Origin: Gnetum montanum
Taxonomy: Eukaryota > Streptophyta > Gnetopsida > Gnetales > Gnetaceae
Length of the DNA: 64,000 nucleotides
Direction of reading: 5' to 3'
Assembly (NCBI GenBank): GCA_015680685.1
Contig: MNCI01006170.1
Location: forward strand, 2,354-66,353
Shown here: in pieces, positions 45,396-55,268 of the stretch
Position numbering within the stretch: position 1 is the stretch's first letter
Layout: each line of letters begins with the position of its first letter
The notes under the pieces: generated by a model
The model's input: the letters and a program-made list of their open reading frames with translations, nothing else
What the model was told of the DNA's origin: nothing
Databases searched by the model: none
Position numbers and translations under genes: made by a program

Positions 45396-48153
45396 ATGGC
45401 CCTGAAACATGCACAGTAGGAGGGTCTTGTTCAAGGTGGAACGAAACAATCTCAGAGAGCTGGAAGACAAGGCCCTGTCAGACAACATAAAGAATAGGAG
45501 GTGCAATCATTCAACATCCATCAAGAAGAACCTCCTACTAGATGGTCCAGGTAGGTAGAAGGAGGAGTTGCTGCTGCACCTGAATCGGGACAATAACTCA
45601 CGTTGCCCCCAGAATGTGTTCAGGCTATCCATGAGAAGTCCACATTCGTTGCGGTGATTGTGGAGCTAAACTTCAAATCTTTTGTAGAATTCGCTCCTGA
45701 GGCTATTAGGAATCACCTCAAAGGATCTCCATTATGGCATGTCCTCTCTAAAAGTGGTGCCTAGTACCTAGGAGAAATGTACTAGTTTTGGCACAATCGA
45801 GAGCAAGGCACCACGGTTAACATTTGTGGTGTGACAGTAGAATTTTTTGCCCAAGCGATTTTGGAAGTGTTAAACCTTCCAAATACAAGCCCCCATGTTG
45901 CTCAATTATCTACCCATTCAGACCCTAATTTGTGAAAGGATTGGTTAGAGAAGGCTTATGGTAGAGATAAAGCTTTTGGTGAGCTGATGAAGGAAGAGAG
46001 AGTTTATATCAAAATTGGAACCTATCACCTCTTCACCACAAAAGGTTTGAAAAGAATATCTATGTATGCGGCAAGAGGATGTGCAATGTTGATGGGAAAG
46101 GTTAATGCTAACCTTCCCCATCTATATTTGACAGAGATCCTAAGGCAATTTGAATAACGGAAGTCAAGGAAGATGGCGATTTGAATAACTGTGCCAACAG
46201 GCTGGTATTTAGGGATACACCAATGATGTCATTCGAAAAGCCTAGAATGCTTCTTATGCTGAATTGTTAAAGGCACCAGCTCCAAGAAAGAGCACTGGCA
46301 AAGAGTTGAGACCAAAATAAGAAGAGAAAGAAGAAGAATATGTGGTTGGAATTAGTCAACCTCTAGCCACAGGTCCTAGCCAACAACAAGAAGTAGGGCC
46401 TGGCACAGGTCAAGATCAGCCACTACCGCCGCAAGACTACAGATCATCGATGAGCCATCTTAGTGCCATCATTGAGATGATCAGTTGGGGAAGTCATGAT
46501 GATGCAAACCTCTTCCACATCATTGATGATGCTGACCAGCCTACTATTTCATTAGATCGCACAAGGGATGAATTATTAATTCAAACAAGAGGAGGGGAAA
46601 GTAGATGGTCACAATAGATCTCAGGAAATGTGGCATCTTTCCAGGTGCAGTTAGAGACTGGTGAAGGGGCCACTATGGTGGTCATGCAACACCAGAATGC
46701 CACGGGAGCTGTTAAAGTGGTCACTGACCACATCAAGGAATCCTTTAATGTACCTGTTGTGCCACCACCAGATATCTCAGGAGCATGGGATGTTCAAACT
46801 TTGGCTGGAACCTCAATGACTCCTACGAAACATGAGGATGTGCTAGATAGATTTCTTTAAATAGGGAAATTCATGATGCTCCTATTTGACATCCCACAGG
46901 ATGTAACAAAAATTCAACCAGACCTCATTTCCACAAAGGGGAAGCTGGTCATATTGGAAGTAAGGGCCTTGCATGTTGAAGTTGAAGTGCAGAAATTACA
47001 AGAGCAGCTCATGGCCTTACAAGAAGCACAGCGGGATCCTCTACAGTTTGTTCCCACAGACCAACTAGAAAATTTTATAATAAAGCAACTAACAACATTA
47101 ATAGTAGAGAATAAGAAGTTGTTAGAAGAAAAGGAGATAGCTGTTTGGGATGCCTCCGCATCGCAGGGGCAAACCCATGCGCATCTTAAGGCACTCAAGG
47201 CCTTAGAAGAATAAAATAAGCAATTGGTTGTAGATAATCTTCAGTTGACTGCTGTAGAGAAACAAAAGAATGTTCTTGATGAAAAATTTCATCAATTATG
47301 AGAATAATTCATTCGGGTCAACTGAGATGTAAGCCGTTTAGCTAGAGAAAATTGAACCCTCTCGACAAAGGATGTATGCACAATTTGCCAAAAGTCAGCA
47401 ATTGAGATAAGCGCGTGGCAGAATGAGGCTAAACAACATGAGAAGCTAAATGAGCACTTCCATGATCAGGTGGGGATGTATAAGCAAATACTGGAGAAGG
47501 AGATCCATATGGCCAAGGCTCAAATCAACACTATCAGTGCTCAACACACTGATTGGAGGGCCATATTGGACACTTACGCCTTCACCCACCAAGCGAAAGC
47601 TAAAAACTAGGAACTGCAGATCCAAGACTTGATAGAATACATGGAGTTGGAAAACCTTAGATATGCCAACCTTGCCATGTTAACAACAGGGTGCCCAAGG
47701 TCAGAGCTTGAGCAACAGGTAGCTTCCACCCATCTCAAATATGAGGCAGAATTTTTTGAATGTAAGAAGCTGGTTGAAAAATTGGATGTTGCAAATTCTG
47801 AACTTGAGGTGGTAAGAGCAAGCTACCAAGGATAGAAAGATGTTGCAACCGACTTGGCTTGATGGCTAATAGACCTTCATGAATACAAGAACAAAGCCAA
47901 AGCCTATGAAGAGGAACGATGGGTGTTTGGGGCATGGTATGTCAAAGCCAACCAGATGTTCCCACAACTACCCTATCCGTGGGAAGTGCCGACTCTGTCA
48001 AACATCGAAACACTTGCATGGATGGCACAAGACCTTCGGACCAAAGAGGTGAAGCTCTAGGCCATACTTCAATGCCATCAAGCTTCAAATCTTGGAGCAT
48101 AAGATAAAGGGAAAGCACCCATGGAGGATCCACTACCACTAAGAACTACATGA
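45396..48153 (+). pseudogene. Accessory ORF of element D (env-position, coiled-coil)
   Basis: A protein of about 900 codons, broken by stops. Part 1 (45396 to about 46190, one frame, about nine stops) carries the conserved block YLGEMY-stop-FWHN, VNICGVTVEFFAQAILEVLN and RVYIKIGTYHLFTTKGLKR, homologous to B2 and F. The VxG..V.F...I...LNLP pattern resembles the Transposase_32-type plant retroelement proteins. Part 2 (about 46258-48153, one different frame) has a Gln/Pro-rich linker (46342-46440) and a long Glu/Lys/Leu-rich coiled coil (about 46870-47900, for example VEVEVQKLQEQLMALQEAQ), ending at TGA 48151. It occupies the place of the Athila envelope-like ORF, but I see no signal peptide or membrane segment. 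Function unknown. Confidence 0.72.
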
Positions 48154-48304
48154 CTTTCACATTTTTGTAGTTGTAGTATTTTTCTATGTTGTTTCTTCCC
48201 ACACTGCGGCATTATTTCATTTCTTTTTCCAGTTAATAATCCCATACCTGTCCACTGTGTAATCAATGAAGCTTGTTCTCTTTGTAACTTGAGGACGATT
48301 TTTT

Positions 48305-49176
48305 ATTCAGTCGTGGGGGTATGATGGGATGCGATATCACATGGGCCGTGATATCACGTCCATCGGGATATTGCATCCCCCGCGATATCGCATACGCGAT
48401 ATCGTGTCTTCCCTATGATATCGCATACGCGATATCGCAGTCCACCGCAATGTCTATAAATAAGAAGTAGCTCTCCCTTGTTTAACATCCTAGTTTAGAT
48501 TGTAGTGAAACTCTGGTAGTTTGATCCCTCCAGAGTTAGATTATTTTTCCGTGTCTGCCTACAGTGTGGTGAATGTAATTGTATGGAATTCTTTATTCAA
48601 GGGTGACGTACTTGGACGTGCACATGACCGACAATAAAGATCGAGATTACTTCATCATTGCAGCATTCACTTTTTTATTTATTTATTTAATTAATTATTA
48701 TTTATTATTTTCTCTCTCACCCTTATCTCCTAGTAACGCAGAATGAGTATGAATTTATTACAAGCATTTAAGTGTGATTACTTGGTAACCGAGTGGTGTA
48801 CCTAGGATCTCTGCTTGGTAATCCTAGTGGTAGTCATGCACGAAGTTCAAGATGTGTACAGATAATCAAGCGACGGATGCTCATTGCACTTAGGCTAGAT
48901 TAGATTCTCTTACCCTTTCTCCTAGCTTAGCTTAGTTAATACTATCTTCCATTACCTTTAGGACTAGCATTAGATTAGGAACACATCATACACCTCACTT
49001 TTGATTAAACCATACATGACAAATATAATACTAGTCCAGGTGGAAAGACAGTGAACTGCAACCTAAGGATAACTGTCTAGGTGCCACAACTAGTCCGTCC
49101 ACGGAGTTCGACCAGATTGCACGTGAGAACGCTCATATTCGTATGGTTGAGTGTAGGGGTATCTCACCACTCATCA
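48305..49176 (+). repeat. Polypurine tract and 3' LTR of element D (LTR 855 bp)
   Basis: TCGTGGGGGTA (48311-48321) precedes TGATGGG at 48322. U3 palindromes (48328-48440) are better preserved than in the 5' LTR, and most of the differences seen are C/T or G/A exchanges within CpG or CpNpG contexts. TATAAATAAG lies at 48455-48464. The LTR ends CACTCATCA at 49176, followed by the target copy GCAAC. Confidence 0.92.
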
Positions 49177-49741
49177 GCAACCAAACTAGTTCACTACTAG
49201 ATGTACTAACTATTGGGTAACCAAGTTAAATGTGGTTAGCACTTGAAGTCTTGACATTCTCATTTCTCTTTCACTAATGTACATGAAAATATAAATGTAA
49301 ATATGATTTAAAAAATTAACTATTAAATTACAAGAAAGTAAAATGCATGAATGAAAATTTATTTGAGTTGAAGTGATGGAATGTATTAGGATTCAATCTT
49401 GATCTTTATTATCAAAAATGGGTATATATATGCATAACCCCTCAAATAAAAAATCCATTAACTCACTCGATACATATTTTAGGTACTTACTAACTACGAC
49501 AAATTACATAAATCCTACTACTCTAATTAAAAAACTAATGATTTCACCTATTGCAACTTGTGTATTTATGAGAAAAAATTTGGGATTGAGTCAATGCATA
49601 TGTAGTAATGTATGCATAAATGCATTCATTAATAGAAAATCATTTTTATCGATTTCTAAGATAATAGTTATGTCAGCATTACTCAACAAAATGCCATATG
49701 AGCCTTAAGTTGGCTCACATAGAACATTTGGTGCTTCATCA

Positions 49742-50105
49742 ACTACTTAAAATGGATTTATTTTCATGCCTTGTAATCTTTTATCATATTAATTAATGAA
49801 GTCAATGTTTTGGCACTATAATTTTCATCCATATTTTTCGAAAAATTATTAATGTATATTAAATGTAAAAAAGAAGCAACAATGTATTTCTATAATCCTC
49901 TTGCATAAAATTTTATAAATAAAATGGAAAATGGCATTCTTTTATAATGACCTTGGGTAATTTTCTTATAAAATTATTTTATTTAAAAATTTAATCTAAA
50001 ATTGAAGTTTATGAGTGGGGGGAGGAGGTGCAATTGTTAGACCCTAATTAAATTTTAGTTAATTTTACATGGATCCAAAGGATTTATTCGATTAATTAGT
50101 TGATA
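49742..50105. other. AT-rich intergenic DNA
   Basis: I see no gene, repeat termini or regulatory pattern here beyond A/T runs. Confidence 0.4.
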
Positions 50106-50106
50106 A

Positions 50107-50235
50107 ACAATGAGGTCTTAGTGTAGTGGTAAGACTCTTGATTTGAAAGCTCCAAATCATAGATTTGATTTTGGTGGTTAATGCTAAGTTATAAACTTCT
50201 AATTGGACTATATATCTTAGGGTGTACCTATCATA
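50107..50235 (+). repeat. tRNA-derived SINE-like repeat, copy 1
   Basis: An internal promoter A-box-like TTAGTGTAGTGGTAAG (50118-50133) and a weak B-box-like AGATTTGATTTTGG (50161-50174) are 40-odd bases apart, as in tRNA-derived SINEs. The tail TTCTAATTGGACTATATATCTTAG is shared with copy 2. Overall similarity to copy 2 is roughly three quarters by eye. It is not a tRNA gene: the stems do not form. Confidence 0.6.
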
Positions 50236-50542
50236 CAATTACTTTTTAAAAATGATTAGCTAATACAAAATATGGTTGTAGCAATAAATCCTAAGTATAA
50301 TATATACAAAATTAATATTCAATATTCATGTAATTTAAATACTTATTTATATAATTACTTACAACCAACATTGATAGCTTAAATAATTCCTACAAAGTTT
50401 TAATTGACATTTGAAATTTATTTGATAGAAGTTTATTTCACAAAATTTTAATAATATATGTTGCCTAACTTTTGCTAATTATAGTAGGCATAATTTTCAT
50501 ATTATATCCTAATGTTAAATATTATTATATCTTATAATGTTA

Positions 50543-50672
50543 ACAATGAGGCATTAGCTTAGTGGTAATGCACTTAATTTGGATGCTCTAGGTCATGGGT
50601 TTAATTCTAGTAGGCAATGTTGAGTTATATAAAGTTCTAATTGGATTATATATCTTGGTGTCCCTATGTTTC
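50543..50672 (+). repeat. tRNA-derived SINE-like repeat, copy 2
   Basis: A-box TTAGCTTAGTGGTAAT (50554-50569) fits the TRGCNNAGYGG consensus better than copy 1. The B-box-like ATGGGTTTAATTCTAG lies at about 50595-50610. The same tail words GTTCTAATTGGATTATATATCTT and GTGTCCCTAT follow. Both copies begin AACAATGAGG. Confidence 0.6.
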
Positions 50673-50967
50673 ACTTATTTTGGATTACCTAAAAATATTA
50701 CATTTCATCACTTTTAATTTTTTTCTAATAAAATTAAGATTCATTTGATTTTATGCTTCATTTTGTCAATTCTTCAAAATTGTATCTTTAATAATTTTTT
50801 AAGCTTATTTTGACTTTCCATATTTTTGGACTTATAGTTTTCTTTCATGATATAATCATTCTTGTGGTTTTAGATTATCTCTCTTAACATCTTATTGTTA
50901 TGTTTATTTTTCAAATACAATGTTAAGATTAGATACATTGATTATAGGTGGCTCAAGTAGTTAGGTA

Positions 50968-51740
50968 ACAAGTTGCAAGTTTTTTTTTTTTTTTTGAGAG
51001 AATGTTCGGGAATGTATTACTGANNNNNNNNNNNNNNNNNNNNNNNNNNNNNNNNNNNNNNNNNNNNNNNNNNNNNNNNNNNNNNNNNNNNNNNNNNNNN
51101 NNNNNNNNNNNNNNNNNNNNNNNNNNNNNNNNNNNNNNNNNNNNNNNAGGGGAGGGGCTAGGGATGGGTCGGCAGCTGGTGGCAGGCACACTGAGGCAAC
51201 TCCAACTCGTAGAGCAGGTCCAGGGTGGCACGATGGTCCTCGATGTCCACGAAGTTCGCAGCCTGTTGAAACCCCTGCAGAAGAGCCTTGCGCCTACGCC
51301 GGTCAGACGAAGAATCCCCCGCATCTGGATGGAATCTAGCGGACGTGCGCTGGATGTGCCGTCTGAGCTCCCCCCAGGAGCTCTCACAGCTAATTCCAAG
51401 GATGCTATACAGGTAGTGCCCCCTCCCCTAAGCCACTGGCGGGTGTTGTGCTGATGCGCCCAGTCGAGTTGCCGTTGTCATTGCACCTCTTCCTCCTGCA
51501 GACGTTCCTACTCCTCCAGAGCCGCCGCCTCCTGGGCCTGTCGGTCCGCCTCCTCCTGGCGCAGCTCCTCCCTAATCCGGTCCCGAAGCTCATCCATGAG
51601 CTGGGCACGCAAGGTCTCCATTGCGAGCGTATGCTACCTGTTCAGCTGCTGGGCTTGTTCCTGGAGCTGGGCATCATGGTCGACGTGACACTTGGCCAGG
51701 GCCTCGGTCCACTGACTCTCCGAGGACAAGTTGCAAGTTT
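50968..51740 (-). mobile_element. Retroposed insertion with poly(A) tail and 15 bp target duplication
   Basis: ACAAGTTGCAAGTTT occurs at both ends (50968-50982 and 51726-51740). On the minus strand the insert ends in a run of 16 A (T run 50980-50995), about 25 bases after AATACAT, a weak polyadenylation signal. The first-strand nick site reads TAACTT|AAACTTG, close to the TT|AAAA preference of LINE-1-type endonucleases. The insert is much more GC-rich than its surroundings. A run of N (51024-51147) hides the 3' UTR. This is the structure of a LINE-mobilised retrocopy. Confidence 0.8.
51158..51723 (-). pseudogene. Retrocopied J-domain (DnaJ-like) protein fragment with coiled coil
   Basis: On the minus strand, the first part (51723 to about 51440) is a Glu/Arg/Gln-rich coiled coil (MDELRDRIREELRQEEADRQ and similar), with three stops. 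After a one-base frame change in a G run (near 51420) comes HYLYSILGIS, then SWGELRRHIQRTSARFHPD and AGDSSSDRRRRKALLQGFQQ. This has the helix I/helix II/HPD loop/helix III order of a J domain; HPD is encoded at 51331-51323. The frame ends at TAG 51160-51158 after CACHQLPTHP. J domains stimulate Hsp70 ATPase. The parent gene is unknown, and it could also be a protein carried by a non-LTR element. The 5' end is probably incomplete. Confidence 0.6.
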
Positions 51741-51839
51741 AAGTTACACTTAAGTCATTATTATATATTCTCCATAATTCTTCTAATATATCATGTTAAC
51801 TATATACCTTAAGAGTACCTATAATTAAATTATTTTGAG

Positions 51840-52300
51840 TTTTGATACACCCATTATAACAACCCTATTAATTATCTATAAAATCCTATAAATAATTAAT
51901 AGAGATAGTATGCAACCTCAAGGATCTAGATTTAACCTTGTTTTATTAATTCAAAATAAGTCCATAAAATTAATAAAAATATTAATTAGAAGCATAAATA
52001 TAGTATAGTTATACAATGCAACAAACATTTTTGTATAGATTGAAATGTGAATTATGCATTCTTAATTGTTTATGTAACGTTCTTGGTTTGAAGGTTTCTT
52101 AAGGATTTTGGACCCCAAAAACATATTAATACTAAGAAAACACAATTCACAGTACATTACAAACTTGACACTATATTTGAAAAGGAAAAATATTTTGATT
52201 TTAGAGCTATCTACTCATGTGTATAGCTTTACAATTGATACTTTTAAAAAAAACTAAAGAAAATTAATTGTTAATAGGGAAGAAGCTCCGACTCCTAACA
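51840..52300. other. AT-rich DNA, nothing recognised
   Basis: No open frame of note, repeat boundary or promoter pattern is visible. Confidence 0.4.
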
Positions 52301-53400
52301 AAATTTACATCACTTTTCAACATCCATGATTGAATATAAAATAGGAAAAACATTCAAGATATAGAGTTGTGGCTTACTACTAATATTTGTATCAAAAAAA
52401 GAAAGTGGTAGCACTTGTGAAAGATCTTCACCTTGTGACTTGTTATTAATATTACGCTAAGAATCTTTACCATCAGTTGTAGCCTTCTTCCTCATATTAT
52501 TTTTACTCTTTTAATTAATAATATTCTTGTCTTTAAATTAATAGCTTTTTTGACCTTCTTGTCAACATTACTTTCTCTAGTACTAGTAAAATTATACACA
52601 TGAGCTTTTTTCTTCTTTGGATTTTTTATTGCCATTTAATCATTCTTATCATTGAAATTAACTTGATTTTTCTTATGTTCAACTTCATATTTATTTTTCC
52701 TAGCTTAAAAATTAAGACATTTTTTCTTTTCTTTAGAATATTTTTTATTGAGTAAAAAAAGAGAAGCATTAAATAAATGTCCTTCACAATGGCAAAAGCT
52801 ACAAGAATTAGAAAGATTATAATATGTAATTAGTTGAATATAAGTCTTTCCTTTTGATTGTAATACCAATTCCTTTTTAGAGTTGAGAAGGATGACTTCA
52901 ACAAAGAAAAAGTCTATGAAATCCAAAATTTATAGAAATAAACTTCATATGCTTAATGGAACAAAGAAAATTAAAAATTTCTTTCTAAAATATTAATGGA
53001 AGATTCTATAACTTGACAAAATATAGAACGTTAGCATATCCTTTAGATTGAACATCAAAATTTAAATCCCACATATGAATGATCAATATAACATGATTAT
53101 GTATAAAAGACCCTATATCTAGAACACACTACACCATCAACGCATTATCTAACTCAACAAGCAAAGAAAAAAATGAGAATAATATCTAGCATGAAGGACT
53201 TAGATGTCATGTTTTTTTATCACATCATTTAACTATGAAACTTTGATTATGATGGTGGTAATAAAAAAATTGGATAACATTTAATGTGATGAAAGATCAG
53301 TAACTATTGGTTCATATGCATCATCATGAAGAACAAAATCATGTACCTTAGTTGCACAAATATCACTAGAAGAAGGCATCATAATTTTTTTTCTTGCAAG
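52300..53400 (-). pseudogene. Possible DUF4283/zinc-knuckle ORF remnant
   Basis: On the minus strand, words in the order NLPLIF (about 52995), then QLITYYNLSNSCSFCHCEGHL (52845-52780), then a lysine-rich tail resemble the DUF4283 plus CCHC knuckle arrangement of many plant LINE-type ORFs (NLP....., then YENLP..C..C...GH). The last knuckle Cys is missing, stops are common and the upstream part is not convincing. It may equally be chance in AT-rich DNA. Confidence 0.3.
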
Positions 53401-54173
53401 CTTGTAAATCTACATTTTGAGAATCAATAAAATTTTTTAACATAATAAAAGAAGTAGAATTTTGAACATTGGTTGAAGAAGATGGGAGAAATATAGAATC
53501 TCCCATAGAATAATTCTAAAGAAATCAAAATTGCTAAAGGAAAATTAAAGTGAGAAAAAACAAAATTACTAGAAAAAATCAAATTTTCTTGAGAAACATT
53601 AAATCTACTAAAAATTAGGTTTTCTAAAGAAAACCAATGGGTATGGCAAACTCACGTTTATGGAAAAAGTTTAATTTTGAATATGATATTCATGTTGGTA
53701 ATGGATTCAAAGGTGTGGAAGAGTTTTTGTAGGAAGAAATAGTGTTGTTTAAGTATGATTTTATAGGCCATATAGAGAATAATTATAAGGTGAGTTCATA
53801 ATATAGTCCAATAGTTTGTCTAGATATGCATGAGGATTTATAATTCAATAGTTGTATTCCTACATGAGGGCTAGTCTTAGTTAGTATCAACCTGATAGTT
53901 ATTCTATTGTCTAATGTTTGGAATCTCATGAGAAATCACTATTATGATTAGAACAACATTTTATGAGTAACTTATGCACTTTATGATTTATTGTATATTA
54001 ACATTTATGGGGATAATATTTTAGTGGCACTAACAATGTGTGTTGGCAACTTGGGCTCCATCTTTCTAGTCATGATCCAGGGATTATTTAAGTTGTGTTC
54101 CTCTACTATGAATGTGTTGTAACCCTTCCTACATGTATTTCATGTAGATTTAGCTAGAAGCTTTGAAGGAGAT
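53400..54173. other. AT-rich DNA left of LTR H
   Basis: No domain is recognised. The last 25 bases (AGCTAGAAGCTTTGAAGGAGAT) are purine-rich and recall the sequence next to the F LTR (complement AACTTCAAGAAGCTACT). LTR H may therefore also be the 3' LTR of an eroded element on this side. Confidence 0.35.
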
Positions 54174-55142
54174 TGATGAAGCATCAATTTCTTGAGATAT
54201 TGTAGATGCAATGTTGTAGATGCTACATTGTGCTTGTGTTGTAGCATCCCTATCGATGCATCTCTACTGGATGCTACATCATAGATGCTACATTGCATCT
54301 ATGATGTTGTAGCTACATCAAAGCATATGTGTTAATACGTACCCATCGATGCAAAGAATACGTGTCAACGTAGTTTCTACCTCTATCTATAAATATGCAT
54401 GCTCCCACCATGTACTGGACAATATTTTATTAATAGAGTAGTCAAACCCTTGTAGTTTTGTTTTGTAGTCTTAGAGAACTGTTAGTGAGAGCCTGCAGTG
54501 TGGATTTGAGTTACTTGTATAACATATTATTTTAGTGGCAAACTACCTAGACACATTTCATGAATGGTAATAAGAATGAGATTGATTCTTATTCATTGTA
54601 GCACTTTGAATTAGATTAAATTTACTTTCGATGCAATTTATATTTCATTTACTTAGTTACTATTTACATTTTCACACATATTAATGAATTGGCAAAATGA
54701 GTTTGACTATTTTAAAGTGTAAACACGTATTCTTTTGGTAATCCTAATAGTGTTAATGCTTGGTAATCCCAGTGGCGTTAACGCTTGGTAATCCCAATAG
54801 TGGATACGTGGGTTCAAGATGTGTATAGAAAGCTATGAATGGACACTCATCACCTATAGGCTAGTTTAGCATATATTTTCTATTGTAATTAGTTTAAATA
54901 ATTGATTTCTCTATTATCACTAGGAGTAGAATAAGGCCACAACAACATCAACCATCATATGCCTCACTTGGACTAAACCATACGTGACATAGCTACCACT
55001 AGTCCAACTGGGAAGACAACAAATTGTGATCAAGGAAAAAAATATAGATGCAAAACTAGTCCCATCCATAAAATTTGACTTGATCATGCATGAACATTTG
55101 TGATTTGTGTGGTTGGGTGTAGGGGGTACCCACTACTCATCA
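54174..55142 (+). repeat. LTR H (5' LTR of element H, 969 bp)
   Basis: Begins TGATGAAGC and ends ACTCATCA. U3 contains several GATGCTACATTG words and their complements (GTAGCATC, CAATGTAGC), plus ATCGATGCATC (54195-54320). TATAAATA lies at 54388-54395. It is followed by the primer-binding site. Confidence 0.88.
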
Positions 55143-55143
55143 T

Positions 55144-55165
55144 TGGCATCATTGTTAGGGATGAT
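55144..55165 (+). other. Primer-binding site of element H
   Basis: TGGCATCATTGTTAGGGAT is an eroded tRNA-Asp complement. Most departures from TGGCGCCGTTGCCGGGGAT are C-to-T or G-to-A. Confidence 0.7.
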
Positions 55166-55268
55166 GCTAGTTATCTAGATTAGTTGTATCATACACGATT
55201 GTTGTCAAAGTGTTAATGATTTAACTTTTAGAAAACATTAATATTTCAAAGTCACATAGGTTAAAACC

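Larger units (their letters stand above)
40498..49176 (+). mobile_element. Element D: pol-less Ty3/gypsy element with accessory ORF
   Basis: A structurally complete insertion of about 8.7 kb: 5' LTR 40498-41352, primer-binding site, gag 41484-43462, 3' UTR-like region to 44840, internal promoter and intron (44850-45394), accessory ORF (45396-48153), polypurine tract, 3' LTR 48322-49176. Both LTRs are 855 bp. The 5 bp flanks are GCAAT and GCAAC, a target duplication with one transition. Protease, RT, RNase H and integrase are absent, so it could only have moved with proteins supplied by a relative such as F, C or G. Confidence 0.88.
40189..49741 (-). repeat. LTR E, split by insertion of element D
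   Basis: The left part is 40189-40497 (starting TGATGAACAATGG). The right part is 49182-49741 (ending GCTTCATCA). Together they make about 869 bp, the normal LTR length, and both halves read as minus-strand LTR (the GATCTTGATCTTTATT word near 49400 matches LTR F/B1 at 24110). Element D and one copy of its 5 bp target site lie between. Confidence 0.8.
50944..51835 (+). repeat. SINE-like repeat copy 3, split by a retrocopy
   Basis: A-box-like GGTGGCTCAAGTAGTTAGG (50948-50966) lies on the left and a tail CTATATACCTTAAGAGTACCTAT (51800-51822) on the right, aligning with the tails of copies 1 and 2. The middle is interrupted at ACAAGTTGCAAGTTT by the GC-rich insertion 50983-51725. Confidence 0.45.

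Noticed and set aside
45396-48153. Calling the accessory ORF an envelope gene
   Set aside because: Only its position is env-like. I see no signal peptide, membrane anchor or cleavage motif, and much of the protein is coiled coil.
50118-50180. Possible tRNA genes
   Set aside because: A- and B-box-like words are present, but acceptor and anticodon stems do not pair and the copies share a non-tRNA tail, so a SINE-like repeat fits better.
50953-51454. Open frames of about 150 codons running through the N gap
   Set aside because: They owe their length to the unknown bases and poly-T. The J-domain frame is a different one on the minus strand.
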